Shown in pieces: positions 1 through 10,580 of a stretch of 64,000 nt of DNA. The notes below the pieces were generated by a model, which saw nothing but the letters and a program-made list of their open reading frames with translations, searched no databases and was not told the DNA's origin. Origin of the DNA: Hymenopus coronatus (lineage: Eukaryota > Arthropoda > Insecta > Mantodea > Hymenopodidae); NCBI GenBank assembly GCA_030762935.1, contig CM060900.1:390412632-390476631 (forward strand), read 5' to 3'. The translations under genes and the position numbers were made by a program. How positions within the stretch are numbered: the first letter of the stretch is position 1; each line of letters starts with the position of its first letter.

Positions 1-934
1 TTTCTTTAGTTTTTTTTTTTCAGCAGTAAGTACATTTTCGTGTTTGATGTACGTTTGTAAACAGGTGAGTTAATACATAACATGTTCATTTTTCGAGCTT
101 GGTTATAACTTAGAAACCAGAACCTGAATCTGATGCAACAACTTTGACCTTCTTCAACTAAAGTTCCCGTAAAAATAAATAAATAAAAATAGTTCCTTCA
201 TTGGAAGAGGTACTAGGTTACGTAAACAAAGAGTGGTGCTACTGAAAAACGTAAGATTCTTCTTGTAAAACTTTCTTGATAATAGAGCCGTAATAAATGT
301 ATAATAATAATCTTAATAAAGTTATAGCAAAGTCAACAATCTTTAGTGTAACAACACCGAAAAAACTTTAATATAAGTGATGTTGATTGTTTTCATACAA
401 AAAAGTAAATTAAAGGTGAATTTCAGTCCAACAGAATTGACTCTTTAATGGAGATTCACCTCGTCGTATAGTTTTTTGTTTTTTATTTTTAATTTCTATG
501 GGCACGGCAAATCTCTAACAGTAAAATCTAGCTGAATTCGTGAGACAAAAGACAGGAGACACAAATTTTGAACTAACTTACTCGGCTATCACATTTAATC
601 CTCTTGTGCTAAGCACGGATTTTTAAATGTAAATTAAGGCCCAAAAAATCAATCAATCAATAAATTTAAATGTTTTCCTTCCAAGGCTATGACAATGTGT
701 GCCTAGAGGAAACGTCATGCTTGTGGAATGAAAACCTGGACTGATGATTCTGACAATCGTTCTATGGCAATGCCGTCAACAAAGACTTCAGAATTGTCAT
801 TATCCACTGTGGTGACGTTTTGGTTTTGTCAGTGATGACTTTCTATTGAGGCATATAGACCATAGCAGCATAAACGAGCACATTTTCAAAACTTAGTTTG
901 GAGAATTATTGTTAAAATGCATTGAAGAAGCGAC
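1..934. other. Unassigned AT-rich DNA
   Basis: No repeat shared with the rest of the window, no recognisable protein motif and no RNA gene were seen here. Stop codons are frequent in all frames. Confidence 0.5.
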
Positions 935-1210
935 TCTAATTGATGTTCTTGTTTATTCAATTATATGCCGCTTTTAACATCTAGATATATCGGCGGCTTC
1001 TCCTTTAGAACAATTGCGTATGGCAATGATGTTCACTCCTTTACTGCAGAAGTTTAACTTTAACACACATTCACACCCTCCTTCATGTCTCTAGACTGGA
1101 TGCGGAATGATATTGGCTAGAGAGAACTTTCCCCCCAGTCGGTAATCGAAACCGGGATCCCTCACACAACAGGCAGGTGTTCTAGCGACTGAACTTCCGG
1201 GCCAGGCTGT
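935..1210 (-). mobile_element. tRNA-headed SINE-like repeat, family H copy 1
   Basis: Read on the minus strand, the right end looks like a tRNA-derived head: an A-box-like stretch TTCAGTCGCTAGAACA followed by a B-box-like GGTTTCGATTACC. The body towards position 935 shares words with the copy near 9.5-9.76 kb, including the stretches around 'cttttaacatct', 'cacattcaca' and 'ggctagagagaa'. The two copies are clearly diverged, so this is an old insertion. Boundaries are approximate and no target-site duplication was found. RNA polymerase III transcription of the ancestor is inferred from the box-like motifs. Confidence 0.55.
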
Positions 1211-1764
1211 AATTGTTATAAACAATGTTCCACAGCACACACATACCAACCTCATTCTGGAATAAAAATAAGATTCTGCATTACAAGGATGAAAACCATT
1301 CCTGTTCATTATCCTGTCCCAGTTATTTCCGTGCTTATCGAAATCATAGAGTAACACATCCCTGTAAACGAGCAAAACGAGAAAAAAAAATGTGGTAAAC
1401 GAGTTGGCCTGACAGTCGGGCATACTGTTTTAAATTTACCATCATACCACTGCATCCTAAACCGAACAGAAATGGTGAGTTCTGAAATTAAAATTACAAC
1501 AATCTAAAATAAATAAATACATATAAACTCCTGTAGAAGACATAATTAAGGCTTAAAAGAAGCATGTAATGATATGAACTCCTGAAAAATGGAAAAATAA
1601 TTTTCACCACATAGAGAACATACCAGACCAATCCATGCAATCAGTTCTTTATTACTCAACCTACCCTACCTGTATGGAATACCTACATCGCCTAGGACTT
1701 TTACGTGTGTGCCTAGATTAAGAAGCCTGTCGAGGAGCCAATGAACATTAAATTATAGAATGAA
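1211..1764. other. Unassigned intergenic DNA
   Basis: Nothing recognised. The 110-codon minus-strand open frame overlapping 1091-1423 begins inside the H repeat and has no domain signature. Confidence 0.4.
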
Positions 1765-1930
1765 AAACCCGGAATAAGGGGTCGGTCCGTAGCCTGGCTT
1801 TAGCGTGAAGGAAGTAGATGACATGAAATGCGGGTGCAAGGGATTATGGGAAATTCCATATGCGATCCCTGGGACTGAATCCGTACCGCGTTGGTAAGGG
1901 GCAAGCTGTTTAACTCGGCACGATGCTTTT
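1765..1930 (-). mobile_element. tRNA-headed SINE, family B2, partial copy
   Basis: The minus strand carries a B2-like body, including 'gaagtagatgacatgaaatg', which resembles 'gaagtggattatatgaaatg' in the 21 kb copy. It is followed by a decayed tRNA-like head near 1870-1930. The copy is partial and diverged. Confidence 0.4.
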
Positions 1931-2045
1931 TATGCACAAAATAAAATGTGCATTCATCTGGGGAACTCTGAGGAAGAGAACGGGGACGAGGACTGGCAAT
2001 ATATCAAAGTAAATTTAGGTAATGTATTTTAACAGTTGTTTGACT

Positions 2046-2172
2046 CAACAACAACAATAATAATAATAATAATAATCACAATAATAATCACAATAATAAT
2101 AATATTAATGATAATAATAATTATAGCCACAATAATGATAATAATAGTAGTAATACTAATAATAACAATAAC
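2046..2172. repeat. Imperfect (AAT)n / (AAC)n microsatellite
   Basis: About 125 bp of trinucleotide repeat made of AAC, AAT and interrupted ATC/ATG units. The many interruptions suggest an old, no longer pure, array. Confidence 0.9.
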
Positions 2173-2810
2173 TGGAGTAACTAACTGTTAGTTAATAATA
2201 ATTAACATAAATACTGTGACAGTATACAATAGACATTTCAGTCAATAAAAACAGTTGTTACAATTGCTTAAAGAAATAAGCACTCCCAGACTTTTTCTAG
2301 CAACAATAAGGAAGAGAAAAGTTTAGTGTTTTGCCATCTTCTTTGACAGAAAAATATTCTGCAGAATATATTTGAAGACATTGTTCTGTGAAGAAAGGGC
2401 TCAGGAAAGCCACGCAAAAAGAACATAGGTGGTATAGCGGAGATCGTGGAAAACCAAGGATACGCACGTGTGAAGAGAATTGCAGGGAGAAAAGAAATTT
2501 AAACATGTTGAAAATTGAAGAAAATAAAGTAACGAACTTGTGTGTGTTGCCTATTTTACTGCGTGTGGGTTTTTACCTCTTTTTTATGTGTTAATATTTG
2601 CTGAGTTCATAAATAAGCGAAGTATGAGCTGTAAGTTATGGAGTTTAAGCTCAAACCTTGGCGTACGTAACCAATCATCAGCAATACGTAATGTAGGCTT
2701 AGAGGAATAAGAAGGTAAGGGGGGACATAGAAGCGAACATGGTTAGTTAACACCAAATGGGGGAAGGTGCGGAATCTTCTAGGTGTGACAACAAAAAAAT
2801 CTGAAGTGCC

Positions 2811-3968
2811 CACATGATTTCTCTACCAGTTTCGCAAACAAACGTTCTTACAAAATATTATGTCTTTATCTACATCATGCTAATCAAGAAAAATATTTGC
2901 AGAGATTGTCGTATTACATACTTCCTTGTACGTTGAAGAGAAATAAGGGAATGCACTAGGCTAAAGTGATAGATATTTTTAAAAGCTGATCAGTCTCTTA
3001 AACAATTCAAATTTGATACTCTTTATACGGCTAGAGGTAAAAAAAAAACGTTATTAAGTATTGAGAAAAGGAAGTAGCCTAAAATTGAAACCAATAACAG
3101 GTAAATCTCGAAATGGGATAACTTTACAAAAAGTGTACGTCATAAACTGTGTCTTGTAACGAGGACTAAATTATTTGCGTAAGACTTTGCCTATTTCTTG
3201 CGGTCCACCAGCTATGCAAAAGTCATCCAGAAAGAAGATGTCTGCAGAAAAAGATGTCTTCAGCGACCATTCTCAGAGAATTTTAGATATACATTTTATT
3301 TTTATGTGAATATATTTAATATACGGCACTTTAATCAAAGCTGTTAGAGCTATTTTTTATAAACTAAAACGTTCGAAAATGTTCTCATGTAAAGGGTAAT
3401 TTAGGTGGAGGGGATTTTTCTGAAAATCTTTATGTCGTATCCTAGGAAGATACTAAACTTAAATACCAAGTTGTGTATTTTACTGGCCTTTTGTTTTTGA
3501 GTTATGCTGTCAGACACGCGCGCATACATTCATACATTCATACATTCATACATTCATACATACATACATACATACATACATACATACATACATACATACA
3601 TACATACATACATACATACATACATACATACATACATACATACATACATACATACATACATACATACATACATACATACATACATACATACATACATACA
3701 TACATACATACATACATACATACATACATACATACATACATACATACATACATACATACATACATACATACATACATACATACATACATACATACATACA
3801 TACATACATACATTCATACATACATACATATATACATACACACATATGCCTTTTTTAATCAGGTGATCAGGTGACCCTAAACCATGTATTTCCGGTGAAA
3901 AATCTGAATTGACTTTTTGGGTAGAATACAACACATTCTCTACCTATGTACTATGTTCGTACATAGCT
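2811..3968 (+). mobile_element. Family A repeat, copy A1 (with large microsatellite expansion)
   Basis: This is a full-length copy of the dominant dispersed repeat of the window. The left part begins near 'cacatgatttctctacc'. The middle carries recurring stretches such as 'gaaaatctttatgtcg', 'taaataccaag' and 'gtttttgagttatgctgt'. The right part has 'catgtatttccggtgaaa' and ends at a palindrome around 'gtactatgttcgtacatag'. It shows no coding capacity. At the internal slot where other copies hold short CA-rich runs, this copy carries a tetranucleotide array of over 300 bp. Orientation is called + by the strand on which the slot usually reads CA-rich. The class is unknown; a non-autonomous element is likely. 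Confidence 0.75.
3523..3846. repeat. (CATA)n microsatellite inside A1
   Basis: A run of CATA units, pure from about 3555 to 3811, with CATT variants at both ends. The open frames through it in three frames of both strands are a by-product of a 4-bp unit without stop codons, not genes. Confidence 0.98.
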
Positions 3969-3994
3969 TTTGGAAGAGAAACTGAAAACCTGGA

Positions 3995-4520
3995 ATAGCG
4001 GTGTATCGATTACATCAGATAAATCACTTGACACGATTACGTCTCGTTTCTTACATATTCCGATTTTGAAACGGACACTTGGACCATTCCTGAAAGCACT
4101 TATCTGTAAGATTCACCAGCGAACCTTGACCTAAGGCTTATTTGAAACACTGAAAACGCAACCATGTTTTATTACTCCCAACCCTTCTTTATGTTGCGCG
4201 AAGAGAACGCGCCCCAAACATTCTAAGTGTTAGCAAGTATTATGTAACATTTCAACCTAATGTCTCGTGTAGAATTCTGTTTACAATAAACATTACAGAA
4301 GAATGTGTTCATAGACAGATTCCGCGACCCTTCCTGTATTAATCAGAACTTTATGCGATACAAACACGCGCTAAGTCGTTTTTATGTACAGTTTTGCTTC
4401 ACGCAGTATATTTTTGCAGCAGCCTCCTTTCAGAAATAAAATCTAGGAGGCTGCGAATATAAACAGTCATGCTGGTTTCAGTTATTAATGTAGGGTGGTT
4501 TTGTTGTTACGCATGTCAGC
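3995..4520. other. Unassigned intergenic DNA
   Basis: No repeat shared within the window and no coding signature were seen. Confidence 0.4.
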
Positions 4521-4524
4521 CGTT

Positions 4525-5085
4525 AGGATTAGGATGAATCACGGATGGGGCCCCTCGGACACGGGACAGAGCACCGAACCCTTGCGACGCTTTATCTCTT
4601 ATGTAACCCAAGTGAGGGACGAATGAAAGGAGAGACCCGAAGGCGACAAGATCCGGATGACGACGGACGCTAACATGGACGGGATCCATAATGGTTACAT
4701 TTGAAGCGTCTTCGACGCTGCCCTAGGAGCTGCTAACGTGCCCCGAGCCTCCTGGTGGATCCCAGAGGAAATCCATAATCAAAATTGTGTCTCAATTGAG
4801 TATTTCTAATGACGACGCCAAGATAAGCTTTTACAATGTGTAATTCAATACCCAGCCGCAACTCGCTGAACACCGTCTCCTGATCCTTCAAACCCGAAGG
4901 ATTATAAGAGAAAAATTGGATAGGAAATTGCTGGATAGGAAAATTTGGTAGATGTAACGATCCTACCCAAGATTCGCTTGGCTCCCGGAAAAACCCATAG
5001 TTCAGGTAGCGGACCACGGAGATCGAACTCGAGACCTCCCGGCCACAAACGAAAACCCTGGTCTAACCCGCTAGGTAAGTCTATT
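4525..5085 (-). mobile_element. tRNA-headed repeat, family G copy 1
   Basis: A GC-richer unit homologous to the G repeat split by the LINE at 41.8-44.1 kb. Shared stretches include 'gggacagagcacc', 'gagacccgaagg', 'gaacaccgtctcctg' (with gaaaaccgtcgcctg in the other copy) and the right end 'cggaaaaacccatagttcaggtag'-like segment. The right end, read on the minus strand, resembles a tRNA-like head around 'gagatcgaactcgagacctcc'. The 94-codon minus-strand frame here lies wholly inside the repeat and is not taken as a gene. Confidence 0.6.
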
Positions 5086-6094
5086 GTAAAATAAGTATTC
5101 TTCAAAGCAATGGTTTTTAAGTTAAAACACAAACGTGAACAGCAATAATGCCTCCAATAATGCTTCTTATAAACATGTTGAAAATTTTCAAAATGTTACG
5201 ACATAAAACAATTATATATTTATTTTATAAATGCTAATTTAAAACTTTTCTTAAAACGTTGATACACTGACGAAATGAAAGGAGGGTGTTTTAACGAAGA
5301 AATTAAGGAAATAAAAATAAACCAGCAGATCTATTTAACTGTGCACGATATTGTCAATCTGTATTAATTAAAGCTGGGTGTTTCGGAACGCATAATAATG
5401 AAAAAAGGACTTAAAGATGTGAAAAAATACTTTAAATTTTTAAAAATATTCGTTATAAAAGAATCATAATATATTTAATAACCGATATTTGCTTTAAAAT
5501 CCCTACCGTCTTATTGAGGCGCATTAACACAAAGTGTTGCTATTCATCTCTAGTCATGGCCTAGCTATGGTGCAGTGGCAGCCCGTTCTGTAAGCTGAGC
5601 AACCTTTCACGTGTTTCAGTGCAATATTGTCTCCTCCCTCGTGTACTTTTGGCAGTACTTCCATTGTTATGGTGTCTGCCACATATATGTGCAGTGTTAG
5701 GGTGCATAACAAATTGTGGTAACTTAATAAAAACTTACGCTTATTTTCGGTTACCTAATACGTTCGATCTACCGAGCAAAGGGATTCGGTCTCTTTCAAG
5801 GGTAGACTGGTCACTATTTAGCAGATCATATATATGAAACTTTTCAGGAAGGCTATGCGAGTTTTGTTGAGAAATGAGCAAATAACGGTGCAAATGTGTA
5901 TTTTCGTAAACACGATCATACAGTTATTTCCGAAGTCGTTTCCTAAGTTATGCGAGTAAAACTAAACGAAAAAATCCACAACAGAGAAGAGAGGAAAATT
6001 TTAATTGGCTTAAAAATCTAAAAAAGGAGGAAAAGAAAGAGGCAGAGAAAGAAACCTTGTACGGAATCTTCTTAATTTTGCGGATAATGTATCT
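5086..6094. other. Mostly unassigned; weak THAP-like segment at 5619-5837
   Basis: The plus strand holds a 72-codon frame containing CAVLGCITNCGN, then YAYFRLPNT, then a W about 20 residues later. This loosely recalls the start of a THAP zinc finger (C-x-x-x-G-C, F-x-x-F-P, W). The second C and H of a C2CH finger are not in the frame, so it is at best a broken fragment of a THAP-type transposase or host gene. The rest of the stretch shows nothing recognisable. Confidence 0.2.
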
Positions 6095-6109
6095 CATAAC
6101 CACCTGAAG

Positions 6110-6329
6110 GCCGCGCCAGGCCGAATGGTTAGAACTTTCGCCTGTCATCTAGGGTTCGATTTCAAGTGACCGCATGTGAGATTTGTGGTGGACAAAGTGG
6201 CGCAAGGGGCGGGTTTTCTCCGGTCTTCCCGGCATTGCATTCCACCGGTACTCCATCATCATTCCATGTCATCGCCTGCGGCGCCACACATAGTAAAAGT
6301 GAGCGCTAAACACTATCCAAAAGAAATCC
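6110..6329 (+). mobile_element. tRNA-headed SINE, family B, with target-site duplication
   Basis: The head at 6110-6170 is tRNA-like (GGCCGCGCC..GGTTAG..GGGTTCGAT). The body has the family hallmarks: 'gagatttgtggtggacaaag', 'gcgggttttctccgg', 'cattccaccggt', 'catcgcctgcgg' and 'gtaaaag..gcgctaaacact'. It is flanked by an imperfect direct repeat, CATAACCACCTGAAG (6095-6109) and CATAATCACCTGAAG (6330-6344), 14 of 15 identical. That fits target-primed retrotransposition by a partner LINE. The 3' tail is a short A-rich run. Confidence 0.85.
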
Positions 6330-6344
6330 CATAATCACCTGAAG

Positions 6345-7088
6345 CAAATGACAGGACAGTATGTAAAAACGATTCGGGCTGTACAGTGTAGAAACTAGAC
6401 ATAATAGCTTACCGCATTAGAGTGAACTGCCTTAAAAAGTTTAGCTTCTAACGTGTTAAGATCTAAATATACGTTGCTTGCAGAATAGATTCAGCTTTCA
6501 TCACTAATAAGACAGCTGTGACTGTTACGTTTCACCAAATATCACAACAAAAGCATTCTTGTATTCCAAATTACAGCCTTTCTACAAGTTTGAAAATTTT
6601 AAATAGGGAAAACAGCTTAAAAATAGGTTCTATGCGTAATCAGTTTGAACTAATATTAAGATGATTTGATGACAAGTTAAAATGAAAACAAATAGATTTG
6701 TTTGCGGTTATTTGAATTACTGTAGTTGAAAATGCCAAATCCACTATCAGGAACATAGTATCAAGTAATAATTACTGAAGAAAAAATAAAAGATTTTTCA
6801 GATGGAACAATAGAAGGAAATTGAAGATACTATAGGAAATTCCTCAAGTAAACCAAACTCCCTATTAAATGCAGCTGTATGCATTTAAAGTAGTCTATAT
6901 TTAAGCTTTTGTTTCATTAAACTCTCCCCCCCCCCAACAAAAATTACAAAAGCAGCCTTAAAAGAAAATATCCACTATGTAACAAGTTAATGGTGAATTG
7001 GGTTACAAATAATAAATTAGTGCTCTTCAAAAGACGAAAAGCATGTGGAGGTTTTCAGGTATTTAGCAGATGTTTAGCAGGATGGCAA
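6345..7088. other. Unassigned AT-rich DNA
   Basis: No recognisable repeat, coding or RNA signature was seen. Confidence 0.45.
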
Positions 7089-7333
7089 AAGGCCGCACCG
7101 CAGTCGGATTGCTAGACCACACAGCTCTCACCAAGGCAGCCCGAGTTCGATTAAGATGACCGTATGTGGGATTTGTGGTGGACAAAGCGACGCAGGGCCG
7201 GGTTTCCTCCGGGTTCTCCGGCTTCCCCCGACATCACATTCCACCGGTGCTCCATCTTTATTCCATGTATCACCAGTGTCATTGCCTGCGGTGCCATAAG
7301 TAGTAAAAGCGGGCGTTTAAACACTAGAAAAGG
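7089..7333 (+). mobile_element. tRNA-headed SINE, family B, second copy
   Basis: Full-length copy with a diverged tRNA-like head ('ggccgcaccgcagtcgg', 'gagttcgatt') and a well-kept body ('ggatttgtggtggacaaag', 'cacattccaccggtgctcc', 'cattgcctgcggtgcc', 'agtaaaagcgggcgtt'). No convincing target-site duplication was seen. The 88-codon frame through it is a SINE artefact. Confidence 0.85.
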
Positions 7334-7454
7334 GCGATATTGCCAGGTAGAGAGGGCCAGACCGTTACTAGCTACGGCTATGGTTAGACTCAGCAGGAAT
7401 CAACTAATGAAAGCTCTGAACTTCCCCTAGAGCGCGCAAGGGCTGTTAGAAGTA

Positions 7455-7577
<123 letters not shown>

Positions 7578-7769
7578 ATTGCTATTAGTATTAGTATAAT
7601 TGTTATTAACTTTAGCACCACTTTTTGATTTGAGAGCAAGATTCATCTTTGTTAACAAATGTTGATTATAAAAATACATTTTTTCATGATCAGAAGTCTT
7701 TCATAAACCTTGCATTGTAATTAATGAAAGACCAGGAAAGTGAGGGAACACCTCGCACCCCTACTTACA

Positions 7770-8205
7770 CGGATAATTTTTTCTTAAAACGCCCAGGCGC
7801 TTCCAAACTTGAGGACCCGATCTCAGAGGAGAACTGCTTAGAAGGCTTTTCTGGATGAACCTGGGAGGAAACACCCACCTGAGGCGGCTCGGAGAAGGCT
7901 GGCATCTACGAATCTCGTAGCAGAACTTTCCTATGAGTAAACTTCTGCGCCAACTTTCTGACACCGACAAAAACTGCTCAACCTCTAAACCTACCTGAAA
8001 GTGAAAGGAGAAATAAAAATTATAGGAAATGAGGGAAAGAAAATTCGTGGTAGAACAGGAAATGCTTGCATTCGTTCAGCCAGCCACGGAAACCATGAAA
8101 ATCCCATGGTTAGAGTGGCCGATATCAGAAATCGAAATATGGCGCTCCCGAATGCAAGCCTCACACATTACCGCGGAGCCATCTCGGTCGGTTTGCATAT
8201 TAAAA
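7770..8205 (-). mobile_element. tRNA-headed repeat, family D, inverted copy
   Basis: Read on the minus strand, the order matches the D copies at 22.1 and 32.1 kb: a 'catggttttccgtgg'-like stretch, then 'ctaccacgaattt', then the 'ccagccttctccgagccgcctc' region and 'agaaaagccttctaagcag'. The two plus-strand frames at 8001-8297 and the minus frame at 7761-7970 run through this repeat and have no domain of their own. Confidence 0.55.
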
Positions 8206-8617
8206 CTGGTCCATATGTTGAAAACACAAGGACGACAACTTCCCTAACAACTATAAAGTTTACCTTTAAATGTTTGACTGAAGTTAGAGACTTCTAGCCA
8301 AATAATGCTGTGTGTGCATAACACTATCTGAGCTTTGCTGATTGTCAATACGTTTCCCTACAATATCTTAGAACCTGAGAGCTCAATTTCAGAGAGAAGT
8401 GCTGAATCCTTAGCATTAAGAAGCATTATAATACAAGATGTTGCCAAACATTTCAATATAAAATCCCAAATAGAAGTATTCCATCATCTAGAGATCCCTG
8501 AATTGCATACCAAAGGTTAAAATGAAAAGAAATGTTTAAGTTTATTTGAAAAGGATAAACACTGCCATATGTTATTCAAATAGGCAGCTAGACCTTAAAA
8601 AATAATACTAGGAAAAT

Positions 8618-9470
8618 ATCTAATGTGTTTCATTCACATCACCTTCTCTAGTTGCTCTGCAAACAAACGAGTCCTACAGAAAATGTTTATTTTATCTACA
8701 TTATGTCAATGGAGATAAACATAGCAGAACTGATCGTATTACTTGCCTCATTGAAAATAGAAAGGAAATAAAGCAATATACTAGGCTAAAGCGACAATCA
8801 AGTCTTTTAAAATCTGTCGCCATAAGATTAACATTGAAATTATATTCTCTTTCCGTGGTCAGAAGTTAAACAAAACTGATATGAAACAGGCGAGGACGTT
8901 CCGTTTCAGAAACTGAAATCAATAACATGGAATATCTCTCCAATGGTTAGCTTTACAAAAACTGAACATGATATTGTGTGTTTTAACATGATCTACATTG
9001 TTTACGGCTTACCAGTTGGGCAAAAATCTTTCAGAAAGAAGAGGACTTCAGGAGCAATTCCCAATGAATTCAGAAATACATTTTATTAGCTATGTAAATA
9101 AGTGTAATATACGGCTTGTTACTCAAAACTTTTAGAGACATTTTTGGTTAAATTTCAAAAGAAATCCATATAAAGAAACAAGATTAGAGTGGGAAATTTT
9201 CCTAAAAATCTTCAGGTCGCATTCCAAGTCTGTTATTTAACCTACTTTTCATTTTTTAATTATGCTGTCCAGTCACGTACAGAGAGAGAGAGAGAGAGAG
9301 GAAGAGAGAGAGAGACAGATAGACAGAGACGAGGACCTTTTTCTACACTTTTTTTTTGCAGAGGTTCTCAAAACATGTATTTACGGTGACATCTCTTTAT
9401 CGATTTCTGGATGGAATAAAATACCTTCTCTACCTGATATGTACATTGCACATGTATGCTAGAGAAAGTA
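8618..9470 (+). mobile_element. Family A repeat, copy A2
   Basis: Complete copy. The left end is around 'gtttcattcacatcaccttctctag'. Middle parts match A1 ('ggcaaaaatctttcagaaagaag', 'aaatacattttatt'). A (GA)n run occupies the internal slot. The right part is 'catgtatttacggtgaca', then 'ctctacctgatatgtacat', ending at 'gctagagaaagtaataa'. Ends carry short related inverted words (TTCTCTAG and CTAGAGAA). Confidence 0.8.
9281..9330. repeat. (GA)n and GACA run inside A2
   Basis: Purine-rich GA array followed by CAGATAGACAGAGAC, placed at the same internal slot as the CATA array of A1. Confidence 0.95.
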
Positions 9471-9529
9471 ATAAAAACTAGTGCTACCTATCATTATACA
9501 CATTAAAGCACGAATATATCTATAGCATT

Positions 9530-9762
9530 TTTTTTATTGTTTCATTTATATAACCTCTTTAACATCTAAGGTCATATCGGGGGCTTTCCACTTGAAACAA
9601 CTCGTTGTCTGTAGGTTCTTTTACGTAGGTTTAATTCATTTTCTTTTACTCAAACACGCGCACATTCACACTCACATACAAACTTCCAGACTCTGTGGGG
9701 GATAGGGAATAATTCTGGCTAAAGAAAAATCCCCGCCCCAGCCGGGAATCGAATATATCATT
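9530..9762 (-). mobile_element. tRNA-headed SINE-like repeat, family H copy 2
   Basis: Shares with 935-1210 the stretches 'tttaacatctaagg', 'atcggggg' (with atcggcgg), 'cacattcacac', a 'ctagactgg'-like word and the B-box-like 'gccgggaatcgaa' on the minus strand. The tRNA-like head is cut short near 9762. Confidence 0.5.
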
Positions 9763-10014
9763 TTTGTTTATTGTTCCGAAGTTAAAAAAAACTCTTTAAA
9801 TAATATCTGGTCTCCTAATGACATGGAAATTTACTCTCTTCCTCTACCTGTAGCCACCTACAACTCACTAATGAGGTACGAGTATTACTAAAGAGGCCCT
9901 TAAGAAACGATTTACAGAATTTAAATTTTATAATAGATGCATCGTGTCCCTTTGTATGGTTTTGTGTTTTGACCCCTTTGATCATTCTAGAGCGGTGAGG
10001 CTTTTCCTTTGAAT

Positions 10015-10242
10015 GATTTTATTTAGGCATTTTTTTCCGTAGCTTAACGACCTTTAACCTGGTAAGTCATATCGGACGATGAATTAAATTGGTGAAGTGA
10101 AATGGTCTCGGTCATCCTCTCAGGATAAGGGAAAATCCAGAAAAAAGCCTTATTCGGATTACTCGCCCTAAGCGAGATCTGAGCTCGCGACTTGTTGAAT
10201 GTGAGGCAGACGCGCCACCCCCACGCTGCCCCGAAAGCTGTT
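10015..10242 (-). mobile_element. tRNA-headed repeat, family F copy 1
   Basis: Highly similar to 19985-20228: 'cctttaacct', 'tcatatcggacgatgaat', 'tctcaggataagggaaaa', 'gccctaagcgaga' and 'gcagacgcgccacc'. On the minus strand the right end resembles a tRNA head, with the B box in 'gagatctgagctcgcgacc'-like sequence. Confidence 0.7.
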
Positions 10243-10345
10243 TAGGCATTAAAGTTCTTTCAGATAACACCTTCATTTCCTGAGCGTATACCGTTTACAT
10301 ATCCTGGCTCCCATACTGTACTCAAGTTCTGTGTGTTTTAATAAT

Positions 10346-10580
10346 ATTTAACGCCCGCTTTTACTACATACGGCACAGCAGGCGATGACTCTGATGTTAT
10401 ATGGAATGAACATGGAGTACCAGCGGAATGCGATGGCGGGGGAAATAGGAGAACCGGGAGAATACCTCGCGCCGCTTTGTTCACCACAAATCCCAAATGC
10501 GGTTGCCTGGTATCGAACCCAGATCGCCTTGATGAGACGAGATCAGTTTAAATACTCGTCCACGGCGCGGCTGCTCATGT
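10346..10580 (-). mobile_element. tRNA-headed SINE, family B, inverted copy
   Basis: The plus strand reads the 3' end first ('taacgcccgcttttactac', 'ggcgatgactctgatg'), then 'tggcgggggaaa', 'ccgctttgttcaccacaaat', and finally the tRNA-like head ending at 'ccacggcgcggc'. It is full length apart from a few small changes. The 108-codon plus-strand frame is antisense SINE sequence. Confidence 0.85.

Noticed and set aside
3473..3934. Several open frames of 91-133 codons rich in THI/YIH or YVCM repeats
   Set aside because: They are translations of the (CATA)n array, open in several frames at once only because the unit contains no stop.
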